31,765 bases of DNA from a virus: IMG/VR virus record IMGVR_UViG_3300045974_001004, positions 1 to 31,765 of that record, one strand, 5' to 3'. The position numbers were made by a program, and so were the translations under genes. Under the pieces are notes generated by a model. The model saw nothing but the letters and a program-made list of their open reading frames with translations. It searched no databases and was not told where the DNA came from. How positions within the stretch are numbered: position 1 is the stretch's first letter; each line of letters begins with the position of its first letter. Shown one piece after another: positions 1 through 5,581 of this stretch.

Positions 1-306
1 TCATGGATGCACCCCGACCGCATCCATGCTGGTGAGCACCACGCCTGCACCGCGAGGCTTGCGCATGTGGCAGCGCACCGCACCATCTGCATCTTGCGTC
101 CAGCTACCGTTGCCGCAAATTTGTGCCGCAGCCCTCGTAAACCGTGCCTGTGTAGCTTCGCTTTTGATAGCGTCTTGCAACGCTGCAGACTGGTCCCATT
201 GCGCCTGCGCATCGCTTGGGCCGTCCAGAGTCTGCATGGCGGCGTAGAGGGCCACTATCGAAAGGGCCAGCAGCCAGTTGGTAATGGTGGTTGTAGCGTG
301 GCTCAC
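1..306 (-). CDS. Small membrane-anchored phage protein, unknown function
   Basis: 101 aa. A hydrophobic segment at about residues 11-28 (LLALSIVALYAAM) is followed by a polar, alanine-rich stretch that looks helical and a C-terminal part with two cysteines (AAQICGNGSW and VRCHMRK). This gives a single N-terminal membrane anchor with the rest probably in the periplasm. Small prophage proteins with this plan and the ICGN...VRC pattern are common hypotheticals in Burkholderiales phages (recalled, not searched). The start is GTG at 306-304, overlapping the stop of the upstream gene by 4 bp (GTGA), with an AGGGG ribosome site 8 nt before it. It is the last visible gene of the rha operon. A spanin-like role is possible but it is far from the lysis genes, so I do not claim it. 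Confidence 0.7.
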   Translation of the reverse strand: MSHATTTITNWLLALSIVALYAAMQTLDGPSDAQAQWDQSAALQDAIKSEATQARFTRAAAQICGNGSWTQDADGAVRCHMRKPRGAGVVLTSMDAVGVHP

Positions 307-608
307 AGGTCGAACCCCTGTAGTGCGGTTGTTCCTGCAAATGCAAACAGCAGTTTCCCGTCTTCTGTTAACTGTCTGGCATAGTTTCTTGCCTGGTCAT
401 TCAGTGCGCAGTAGCCTCTCCACAGAGCATCTGTGTATGTCGTATCTTTGTATCGGTTGCGTCTATAAATAGTGTTGCGCTGATTGCTGAGCGTTTTGGC
501 GCTGCTCTCGGCTTCTAAAAATAGGATCAGGTAAATGTTTTCAGTGCGCTTGGCGTCGCGATCTTCCTGAGTGAGCGCGTGGCGCTCTTGTATGGTGGAT
601 GCGTTCAT
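303..608 (-). CDS. Hypothetical phage protein in rha operon
   Basis: 101 aa, charged in the N-terminal third (QERHALTQEDRDAKRTEN), no transmembrane segment or recognised domain. The ATG at 608-606 overlaps the Rha stop codon by 4 bp (ATGA), and the 3' end overlaps the next gene in the same way, so the three leftward genes are probably translationally coupled. A longer in-frame reading extends upstream to about 1004 but lies entirely on the Rha gene in another frame, so the internal start is preferred. Function unknown; its place beside Rha suggests an accessory early or lysogeny role (inference). Confidence 0.65.
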   Translation of the reverse strand: MNASTIQERHALTQEDRDAKRTENIYLILFLEAESSAKTLSNQRNTIYRRNRYKDTTYTDALWRGYCALNDQARNYARQLTEDGKLLFAFAGTTALQGFDL

Positions 609-1402
609 GCTGCAACCCCACTCGCCAGCCGCATGTGCGAAGCATTTGCCGCAGCCGGCAGATACTTGCGCAGCGATGCAGCCAGTTCCATGCAGGCAGC
701 TTTGCAGTGCTGGTAAATGTCTTTGTAATGCAGACCAGCAGCCATTCCCTGCATCAGAGCCTTTTGCGCTGCCATTTCCACCACCGTCAGTTGACCGTGC
801 TGAAAGCAGTCCAGGCTGTCGCGGAAATTCTTGTCTGATGCCGCCTTTACCAACTCCAGCGCCGCGTACTCCATCTTGGTGATGGCCATAAAGTATTTGT
901 CGGCATGTGTGCTGCCTTGGGTGCGGGCGTAGGCCACAAACTCCTGCACGCAGCCACCCCAGGCCAGGCGCACCTGCTTGCCTTCCTGGCGGATCTGGCG
1001 CCACTCTGGACCCTGGCTGCGGTTGGCCTGTGCCAGCAGCGTGCGCTCCATCTGGTTGAAAGCGTCGATGTAGTCCAGTTTGAACTGCAATGCCTTCTTC
1101 CCCGTGAAGCCCATAGCCAGCAGGCTGAAGCCATCGCGGTTCAATGTGAACGCAGGTTCTTGGCGTACAGAACCGTTTGGTCCAACTACGTGCGTGAACG
1201 TGGGGGAAAAATATCCTTGACGTTCGCCAACCTCGACAGCCAGCGCCCGGATGCGTTTGAGCACATCGCCATGCGGTTTATTGAAGTGGCAGGCGACCGC
1301 CAATGATGTGGTGGTAGGGACGCCGTTATGGATGCCAACCAGGCTGACAAGCCCGCTGGCGTTGTGTTTTTTTGGCTGGCCGCCAAGCGTAATCGTCTGC
1401 AT
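605..1402 (-). CDS. rha: Rha family phage regulatory protein
   Basis: 265 aa. The N-terminal half (about residues 20-120) matches the pRha domain: SLAVACHFNKPHGDVLKRI, then a TLNRDGFSLLAMGFTGKKA core and a KLDYIDAFNQME segment, as in phage Rha proteins. The C-terminal half (about 125-265) is helical and not recognised. Rha was described in lambdoid phage phi-80/P22 relatives as a protein that interferes with phage growth in hosts lacking IHF; its biochemistry is poorly known, and the family often marks the lysogeny or immunity side of prophages. The start ATG has GGAG 6 nt upstream. It heads a three-gene leftward operon from a promoter at 1435-1463 that carries two copies of a repeat also present at the cro-like promoter, so it is likely under phage repressor control. 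Confidence 0.88.
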   Translation of the reverse strand: MQTITLGGQPKKHNASGLVSLVGIHNGVPTTTSLAVACHFNKPHGDVLKRIRALAVEVGERQGYFSPTFTHVVGPNGSVRQEPAFTLNRDGFSLLAMGFTGKKALQFKLDYIDAFNQMERTLLAQANRSQGPEWRQIRQEGKQVRLAWGGCVQEFVAYARTQGSTHADKYFMAITKMEYAALELVKAASDKNFRDSLDCFQHGQLTVVEMAAQKALMQGMAAGLHYKDIYQHCKAACMELAASLRKYLPAAANASHMRLASGVAA

Positions 1403-1434
1403 GGTTTTCTCCGTCTTTTTGTGAAAGTACGGAA

Positions 1435-1463
1435 ATAGTACAAAACAGATTATTCTTTGTCAA
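1435..1463 (-). promoter_or_regulatory. Sigma70-type promoter of the rha operon
   Basis: On the minus strand TTGACA (1463-1458, perfect -35) is followed after 17 bp by TACTAT (1440-1435, -10, 4/6). Transcription would begin near 1428, leaving a leader of about 25 nt before the Rha ATG at 1402. One operator-like repeat occupies the spacer and a second lies just upstream of the -35. Confidence 0.75.
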
Positions 1464-1479
1464 TCCAAAACAGATTATT
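1442..1479. promoter_or_regulatory. Two operator-like direct repeats at the rha promoter
   Basis: The 13-mer AAAACAGATTATT occurs at 1442-1454 and 1467-1479, 25 bp apart. The second copy extends to ATCCAAAACAGATTATT. The core AAaCaGaTT is nearly its own reverse complement, as expected for a dimer-binding site. One copy fills the promoter spacer and the other abuts the -35, so a bound protein would block RNA polymerase. A third copy, with one change, lies at 4312-4328 before the cro-like gene. Which regulator binds is not shown by the sequence. Confidence 0.65.
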
Positions 1480-1490
1480 TATTTTTGGCC

Positions 1491-1516
1491 AAAAAAAAGA
1501 CCATCCGTAGATGGTC
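1491..1516 (-). terminator. Intrinsic terminator of the immunity operon
   Basis: Read on the minus strand, a perfect 7-bp stem GACCATC/GATGGTC (1516-1510 with 1505-1499) with the 4-nt loop TACG is followed by eight T residues (1498-1491). It sits 24 bp after the stop of the secreted-protein gene and ahead of the rha promoter, so it separates the repressor operon from the rha operon. Confidence 0.85.
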
Positions 1517-1539
1517 AGTTCGTGGTGATTGGCGTAGGA

Positions 1540-2001
1540 CTATTGTTCGATCTCAAACCTTGTCCACTTATCGGAAAGGATGGTGCTGTTTGCAGACTGA
1601 CGACGGGTGTAGTCAATTTTCAATTCGTCTGCAGTTGGGGTAATCCCATCAAGCTGGGCAATAGCGGCAACAAGGTGCTCCTTTAGAGCAGCCTTTGCGG
1701 GCAACTTTTTGACTGTTTTTAGCGCGGCCTCGTACTCAGCTTTGATCTGGGCCTTGTTTTTGACTATGCAACCTCGCCAGTCTGGTTCAACTTGTTCAGG
1801 CAAATCGTAACGTTCGCTACCGTTTTTCTTGGTCGCTGCAATACTGGCAGCCTGAGACCGCTCCGCGCTACACGCAATCGCGCCAGCACTAACCGTGCTC
1901 TGGTATCTCTGCAATGGAGTGCCTTTGTCAACTTCGGCTGCGTGGGCTGTGACACAAAGCGCGACTCCGGCTAAAGAGAATGAACGATAGAAGGATTGCA
2001 T
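1540..2001 (-). CDS. Secreted small protein at the end of the immunity operon
   Basis: 153 aa. The N-terminus is a typical Sec signal peptide: basic start, hydrophobic LAGVALCV, and a probable cleavage site after AHA (residues 19-21), leaving a mature protein of about 132 aa with two cysteines that could form a disulfide in the periplasm. The rest is charged and helical (KAQIKAEYEAALKTVKKL) with no recognised domain. It follows the DUF3037-like gene by 22 bp and precedes the intrinsic terminator, so it is probably expressed from the repressor operon in the lysogen. A small exported protein made from an immunity operon suggests superinfection exclusion or another lysogenic conversion role; this is inference only. 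A TACGAAAC box like those at the main operator lies about 25 bp before its start. Confidence 0.7.
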   Translation of the reverse strand: MQSFYRSFSLAGVALCVTAHAAEVDKGTPLQRYQSTVSAGAIACSAERSQAASIAATKKNGSERYDLPEQVEPDWRGCIVKNKAQIKAEYEAALKTVKKLPAKAALKEHLVAAIAQLDGITPTADELKIDYTRRQSANSTILSDKWTRFEIEQ

Positions 2002-2023
2002 TTATGACTTTTCTGTTGCGAAA

Positions 2024-2917
2024 TTACGAAACGATTTCGTCAATCAGTCTCGCTGCTTCCTCAGTGCTATGGGCTACATGCATTCGCACTTGCTTGCTTT
2101 TTTGAAAAGGCCAGGTCAGGTCGTCAATTTCATTCTCAATGGCTGAAAAATCGCTCTGGCTAAAGCCGGGGGCCCCATCAGGCGGGCGCAGCGCAATGAG
2201 AAAACCCGTGCCACTGTGCTGTGCAAAGTGGTCTATAGCAACGGTCATGTGTTGGCAGGCAGGCCCCAGCGCCGCCTTGCGGTAGACATCGCTCTTGTAG
2301 TGGCAAGAGACCATTGTTCCGTATGTAAAGCGGGGGAAAAACCCTACTTTCTCAAGCCAAACAGGCATGTCCAAGTAGTGTGCTTTTCCGTCGGGTGCTT
2401 TCACAACCACCGGGTCTTCACGGAATAGTTGCCTGGTAACCTCCGCTGCAAACGTAGCCTTTACCCGGGTTCTAAAGTCTGCCGTGCTGACGCTGTAGGA
2501 ATCTGCTTTGGGCTTGTCGGCCACATTGCAGTTGATGTGCACCATTCTGGCGTACAGGTGTTCAACAATCTCCAGCGCCGAATTGCCGGCGGTTTCACGC
2601 CACGGGCTCAGGCTAATTTGCTGGCTCACGGGGAGAATGTCGCTCGCCTTTTGAGCTTGTGCAAGGTGTTCTTGCATAGCGCGCAGCAAAAATCCATATT
2701 GCTCCAGACCATGTGGGCCATATAAACATTCAAATCCGCGGGCATTGGGTATAAGTCGAAATAGTGGTTGCCCACGTGCTGCGGAAAATGCCACGCCAAT
2801 GTTGATCACTTCGCCGGTAACAATGTCCGGATGCACACGGATGGTGCACCATTTGCCAGTCACCATGGGTTTATCCATGGGCACTGCATCGTCGAACATG
2901 TTAGAAGTCAATGACAT
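2024..2917 (-). CDS. DUF3037-like protein, partner of the HipA-like kinase
   Basis: 297 aa. Residues about 22-60 carry the DUF3037 signature WCTIRVHP...GEVINIGVAF, and the C-terminal part (IENEIDDLTWPF...STEEAARLIDEI) has no fold I recognise. Function is unknown for this family, but as I recall DUF3037 genes commonly sit next to genes for HipA-like kinases, as here: the start overlaps the kinase stop by 17 bp. I infer that the two proteins act together, DUF3037 as antitoxin, adaptor or substrate. The start is uncertain: ATG 2917 has no clear ribosome site, and Met7 at 2899 is equally weak, so translation is probably coupled to the kinase gene. No signal peptide or membrane segment is visible. 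Confidence 0.72.
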   Translation of the reverse strand: MSLTSNMFDDAVPMDKPMVTGKWCTIRVHPDIVTGEVINIGVAFSAARGQPLFRLIPNARGFECLYGPHGLEQYGFLLRAMQEHLAQAQKASDILPVSQQISLSPWRETAGNSALEIVEHLYARMVHINCNVADKPKADSYSVSTADFRTRVKATFAAEVTRQLFREDPVVVKAPDGKAHYLDMPVWLEKVGFFPRFTYGTMVSCHYKSDVYRKAALGPACQHMTVAIDHFAQHSGTGFLIALRPPDGAPGFSQSDFSAIENEIDDLTWPFQKSKQVRMHVAHSTEEAARLIDEIVS

Positions 2918-3875
2918 TTTGGAACCGGACGGCGTATTTTTCGGGTGTAGGGCGTTCAGCTAGGTCGCCGTGAAGCATACCTAATCTTTTGCGCATAAGG
3001 TCGTCAATCAGCCAGGCGCGTGTCTTTACAAAGTCCAGCCAGCCTTGGCGGCTTGTAGCATCCGGCAATAGCAATTGTGCCCAGTAGGTTAACTCGCCCC
3101 AATGTTCATGCAACCGCATCGGAAGGTACTCTATGGCCCACAGGTCGTGGAGGTTAACCCCATTCCCACCGGCAATGCGGCTGTGCAATTGGTTCTCAAA
3201 TAGGCGTTCTGGGTTGAGGCTCTGTAAGCTCCAGTCTTGGTCGCTCGGCTTCTCACAGACTAGCCGGTCGTGGTCGATGACCGCAAAATCCTTGGGGCCC
3301 AGGCGCAGCAAGTTGTTGCAATGCCTGTCAGCGTTGGCCAATTGCTCGTCGAGGAAGATGGTCATGCTCAGTTGCTGCCAGGCGCAAATTTCTTTGGTAA
3401 TGATCGGGGTCAGTGTGTTGTTGAACTGCACAACCGCACTCTTGGCCTGAAGCCGCTCGCTGCAAAAGGCTGGCCAGTGGGTCACGTTGGGTGGTAGATC
3501 ACGTAGCCATCCCTTGCGTGGTTTGAGCTTTGCAAGGGGAATATTCACAATGGCAGCGGAGCTGGGCTGTTTTACGCCCATCAAATTTGCAATAAGCCAG
3601 CCTGTGGTTTCATTCATCAAGCCACGGTGGCCTGGGCCGGCAGATGGGAACAGCTTGGCACACACCTCCATTCGGCCGTGGGTTGGGTGGTTTATTTCGG
3701 CGGCGTGTACCAGGCCATGGTGCAGGTCTTCGTTGCTCATCCATTCCAAAAAACCCAGATACGCCACGTGCCCTAGTTTTGCAACTTTGTGGGTGCGCGG
3801 TGGGGTTTTGGCGTAATAGGCGGCGCTAAGACCGCTCGAGTAAGTCTGAGATTCTTCTGGCCTCGGTGTGGTCAT
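2901..3875 (-). CDS. HipA-like Ser/Thr kinase (HipA_2 type)
   Basis: 324 aa. The expected HipA-kinase elements are in order: an ATP-binding lysine in VCAKLF (K74), an acidic residue in the following helix (NET, E89), the catalytic loop NADRHCNNLL (N181, D183, R184, H185, N188) and a metal-binding D-x-D in VIDHDRL (D201, D203). Length fits the short HipA_2 type rather than full HipA (about 440 aa). Relatives of HipA phosphorylate a translation factor such as glutamyl-tRNA synthetase and cause dormancy; the target here is unknown. The start overlaps the repressor-like gene by 50 bp and has its own AGGG site; the 3' end overlaps the DUF3037-like gene. So the order is HTH protein, kinase, DUF3037, resembling a HipB/HipA toxin-antitoxin arrangement built into the phage immunity operon. 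All catalytic residues are present, so an active kinase is likely. Confidence 0.8.
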   Translation of the reverse strand: MTTPRPEESQTYSSGLSAAYYAKTPPRTHKVAKLGHVAYLGFLEWMSNEDLHHGLVHAAEINHPTHGRMEVCAKLFPSAGPGHRGLMNETTGWLIANLMGVKQPSSAAIVNIPLAKLKPRKGWLRDLPPNVTHWPAFCSERLQAKSAVVQFNNTLTPIITKEICAWQQLSMTIFLDEQLANADRHCNNLLRLGPKDFAVIDHDRLVCEKPSDQDWSLQSLNPERLFENQLHSRIAGGNGVNLHDLWAIEYLPMRLHEHWGELTYWAQLLLPDATSRQGWLDFVKTRAWLIDDLMRKRLGMLHGDLAERPTPEKYAVRFQNVIDF

Positions 3876-4233
3876 TGATTTCCCTGGGTGGATTTGCGCC
3901 GAGTGACAGATCGGCGATGCTGTTAAGCGTGGCCCACAGTGTGCTGGGCGATTGTTCTTTGCGCTCGGCCTGGATAAACCGCCGCAGTGTGGTGCGCGCT
4001 TCTTCGCTTATGCCGTTGAGCATGTCGTCAGGATCCAGGCCATGGGTAAGCCAGGCGGGTGCTACACCAAGAATGACTGCAATGCGGTTGATGTCTTCGA
4101 GCGTCGGCTGGGTTTTTCCCGCTAACCACTTTTGGACACCACCGGGCGTCATTTCCAGGGACTCCGCGAGTCTTTCCTGAGTTATCCCAGCCGCTTTTCG
4201 GGCCCGATTGGCTCTATCTCTCCAGTTTTCCAT
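3826..4233 (-). CDS. XRE-family HTH repressor, CI-like without protease domain
   Basis: 135 aa from the ATG at 4233 (AGGG about 11 nt upstream). An upstream in-frame extension to 4317 would run across the operators and is rejected. Residues about 8-62 form an XRE helix-turn-helix: RARKAAGITQERLAESLEM, then GGVQKWLAGKTQPTLEDINR and a closing AVILGVAPAWL. The remaining 70 residues are charged and helical and contain none of the Ser/Lys peptidase S24 motifs of CI/LexA repressors. Position (divergent from a Cro-like gene, across three repeated boxes) makes it the likely lysogeny repressor. Because it is translated in an operon with a HipA-like kinase, it may also be the HipB-type antitoxin. Without an S24 domain, RecA-driven self-cleavage is not expected, so induction must work differently (inference). 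Confidence 0.82.
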   Translation of the reverse strand: MENWRDRANRARKAAGITQERLAESLEMTPGGVQKWLAGKTQPTLEDINRIAVILGVAPAWLTHGLDPDDMLNGISEEARTTLRRFIQAERKEQSPSTLWATLNSIADLSLGANPPREINDHTEARRISDLLERS

Positions 4234-4256
4234 GCAAAGAGTTTCCCTCGTTCCAA

Positions 4257-4291
4257 TACGAAACGGAATATACGAAACATATTTACGAATC
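4257..4291. promoter_or_regulatory. Triple TACGAA operator in the immunity region
   Basis: TACGAAAC at 4257-4264 and 4271-4278, and TACGAATC at 4284-4291, all in the same orientation with 14- and 13-bp steps, lie between the divergent repressor and Cro-like genes. They overlap the inferred -10/-35 elements of both promoters, like the three-site operator of lambdoid phages. The binding protein is inferred to be the XRE repressor and/or the Cro-like protein. Confidence 0.65.
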
Positions 4292-4294
4292 AAA
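4267..4294 (-). promoter_or_regulatory. Leftward promoter of the repressor operon (PRM-like)
   Basis: Minus strand: TATATT (4272-4267) as -10 and TTTGAT (4294-4289) as -35 with a 16-bp spacer. It is weaker than the rha promoter, and the TACGAA boxes at 4271-4278 and 4284-4291 fall on or inside it, so autoregulation is likely. Confidence 0.5.
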
Positions 4295-4310
4295 TAATCC
4301 ATATTAGAAT
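4282..4310 (+). promoter_or_regulatory. Rightward early promoter (PR-like)
   Basis: TTTACG (4282-4287, 4/6) and TAGAAT (4305-4310, 5/6) are separated by 17 bp and would start transcription near 4317, about 20 nt before the Cro-like ATG. The third TACGAA box covers the -35, and the AAAACAGATTGTT repeat covers the start point. Confidence 0.55.
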
Positions 4311-4311
4311 G

Positions 4312-4328
4312 ATCCAAAACAGATTGTT
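4312..4328. promoter_or_regulatory. Third copy of the rha-promoter operator
   Basis: ATCCAAAACAGATTGTT shares its first 14 bases exactly with the copy at 1463-1476 before rha. It overlaps the inferred transcription start of the rightward early promoter. The same phage regulator probably controls both transcription units. Confidence 0.6.
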
Positions 4329-4336
4329 ATTGACTT

Positions 4337-4726
4337 ATGAACCTACGCGACTACCTCAAAGCCAACCGCATTACTCAGGCTGAATTTGCAAAAAAGCTGG
4401 TTCCACCCGTTAGTCAAGGCAAGGTCAACCACTGGCTACACGGCGTGCGCCGGGTGTCTCTGGTGGAGGCCATTCAGATCGAACGCATTACGGCGGGAGA
4501 GGTCAGCATGCTTGACCTTGCGCAGGTAAAAGCCCCCACCAATGCTGTATATCAAGCTACTAAAAACGTAGCAAAACCAGAAATTTACCGAACCGGAACC
4601 ATCCGCCGCCATGACTCCCGCCGTGAGCACGACGCCATAGACCCCGAAGGTGGACGCCGCGAGACATTCGGTACGGTGAGTGGTGACAGTGCCAAGCAAA
4701 TAGACGCTGCTAATCAGGGGGCCTGA
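4337..4726 (+). CDS. Cro/YdaS-like HTH regulator
   Basis: 129 aa. Residues 1-57 fit the YdaS/Cro-like fold: MNLRDYLKANRITQAEFAKK, then VSQGKVNHWLHGVRRVSLVEA and an IERITAGEVS ending typical of YdaS proteins, which act as Cro analogues in many proteobacterial prophages. The remaining 70 residues are charged and probably disordered (RRHDSRREHDAIDPEGGRR), longer than most YdaS proteins. It is the first gene of the rightward early operon and diverges from the repressor. No Shine-Dalgarno sequence is visible in the short leader. Expected role: shuts off repressor synthesis to favour lytic growth (family knowledge). Confidence 0.8.
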   Translation: MNLRDYLKANRITQAEFAKKLVPPVSQGKVNHWLHGVRRVSLVEAIQIERITAGEVSMLDLAQVKAPTNAVYQATKNVAKPEIYRTGTIRRHDSRREHDAIDPEGGRRETFGTVSGDSAKQIDAANQGA

Positions 4727-4793
4727 GGCATGTGCGGTTGGGTTTTCTTTTGTTTTCGTGGTGCTACTAACTCGTTTCTGAGAGTGGCCCTTC

Positions 4794-4831
4794 GCCTGCC
4801 CGGTGTTCGCGCACCTGGCAGGCATTTTTTT
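4794..4831 (+). terminator. Strong intrinsic terminator between cro-like and cII-like genes
   Basis: GCCTGCC (4794-4800) pairs perfectly with GGCAGGC (4817-4823), extended by an inner GGTG/CACC stem (4802-4805 with 4812-4815) around a TTCGCG loop, then A and seven T residues (4825-4831). It precedes the CII-like start by 20 bp. This is the position of tR1 in phage lambda and suggests that the replication genes require read-through or antitermination. Confidence 0.85.
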
Positions 4832-4850
4832 GATTAAAGAGGTGGCCTTC

Positions 4851-5366
4851 ATGGGTATTAGTGTCCGCACATCGTCGCTTCAAAACAATGGCAACGCACT
4901 CGCCATATCCGCCATTGGGTTGGATGTAAGCGATGCGGCCTATCACACAGCCAGCGCGTTCCCTGGTGGTGTGCCTGCATTGGCGCAGCGCCTTGGAATG
5001 AGCCAGAACACGCTGGCCCACAAGGTGAGCCTGAACAACGACACGCACCACTTGACCCTGCGCGAGGCGGTGGCCATGCAAGAGGTCAGCCAAGACAAGC
5101 GCATCACCCAGGCCATGTGTGCAGCATTGGGTGGCGTATTCCTGGACCTGAGCTGTGAAAACAAAGCCACAACCATGGAGCAGGTGATGCACATGGCCAA
5201 AGAGTTTGGCGATGTGCTTATCAGCATCAACGGTGCGGTGGCCGATGGCAAGGTCACACCGAATGAAATGCAGGACTGTGAGCGCCAAGCAGCCGAGTTG
5301 ATGGCCGCCTTGAATGCCGTGCTTGCGCAGGTGCGCAGCATGATGCCCAAGCCTCCAGCGGCATGA
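4851..5366 (+). CDS. CII-like phage regulator (Phage_CP76 family)
   Basis: 171 aa from ATG 4851, which has AGAGG 8 nt before it. The central segment (about residues 26-95) shows the Phage_CP76/CII pattern: DAAYHTASAFPGGVPALAQR, then LGMSQNTLAHKVSLNNDTHH and LTLREAVAMQEVSQDKRI. In P2- and lambda-like phages these proteins activate lysogeny promoters or early functions. The C-terminal third (MEQVMHMAKEFGDVL...CERQAAELMAAL) is helical and could mediate oligomerisation. It lies between a strong terminator and the primase gene, in the usual place of a cII gene. Confidence 0.85.
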   Translation: MGISVRTSSLQNNGNALAISAIGLDVSDAAYHTASAFPGGVPALAQRLGMSQNTLAHKVSLNNDTHHLTLREAVAMQEVSQDKRITQAMCAALGGVFLDLSCENKATTMEQVMHMAKEFGDVLISINGAVADGKVTPNEMQDCERQAAELMAALNAVLAQVRSMMPKPPAA

Positions 5367-5506
5367 GCGCCATGCATTCGCACGCCCCGACCCCCAACGG
5401 AAAACTGCAGGGCTTTGGCTCTGTTGTGTCAGTCGGTGCGCGTCAGTCGCTGACGAAGGCAGGGCCCCCCCGAAAGGTACTCCCACACCTTTCCCATTGC
5501 GGGTAA
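5363..5506 (+). CDS. Possible 47-aa protein overlapping the cII-like stop
   Basis: An open frame starts with an ATG that overlaps the CII-like stop by 4 bp (ATGA) and ends with TAA at 5504-5506. The product (MSAMHSHAPTPNGKLQGFGS then KAGPPRKVLPHLSHCG) is basic and has no recognised domain. The overlap is the only positive evidence; the hairpins in the same stretch suggest the DNA may instead be a control region. Confidence 0.25.
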   Translation: MSAMHSHAPTPNGKLQGFGSVVSVGARQSLTKAGPPRKVLPHLSHCG

Positions 5507-5581
5507 TGCGCGCCCCTTTTTCTGTGTAAGCAGTGAATCGCCAAGTTACTGACGCCTGAAACCAAAAAAAAGACACCACGA
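5428..5581 (+). promoter_or_regulatory. Structured interval before the primase gene
   Basis: This stretch holds a direct repeat GTCAGTCG (5428-5435 and 5442-5449), a 6-bp hairpin CGTCAG/CTGACG (5441-5446 with 5450-5455) and a second one AAAGGT/ACCTTT (5473-5478 with 5487-5492). Neither hairpin has a T-run. There is no good ribosome site for the primase; the last bases before its ATG are an A-rich tract and GACACCACGA. I see no convincing promoter. Confidence 0.4.

Noticed and set aside
2025-2032. Fourth TACGAAAC operator
   Set aside because: An 8-mer is expected about once by chance in this window; listed only as a hint under the secreted protein, not as a feature.
4729-4836. 35-codon frame beginning ATGTGCGGTTGG between the cro-like gene and the terminator
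   Set aside because: It runs through the terminator stem and T-run, has no ribosome site and shows no family features.
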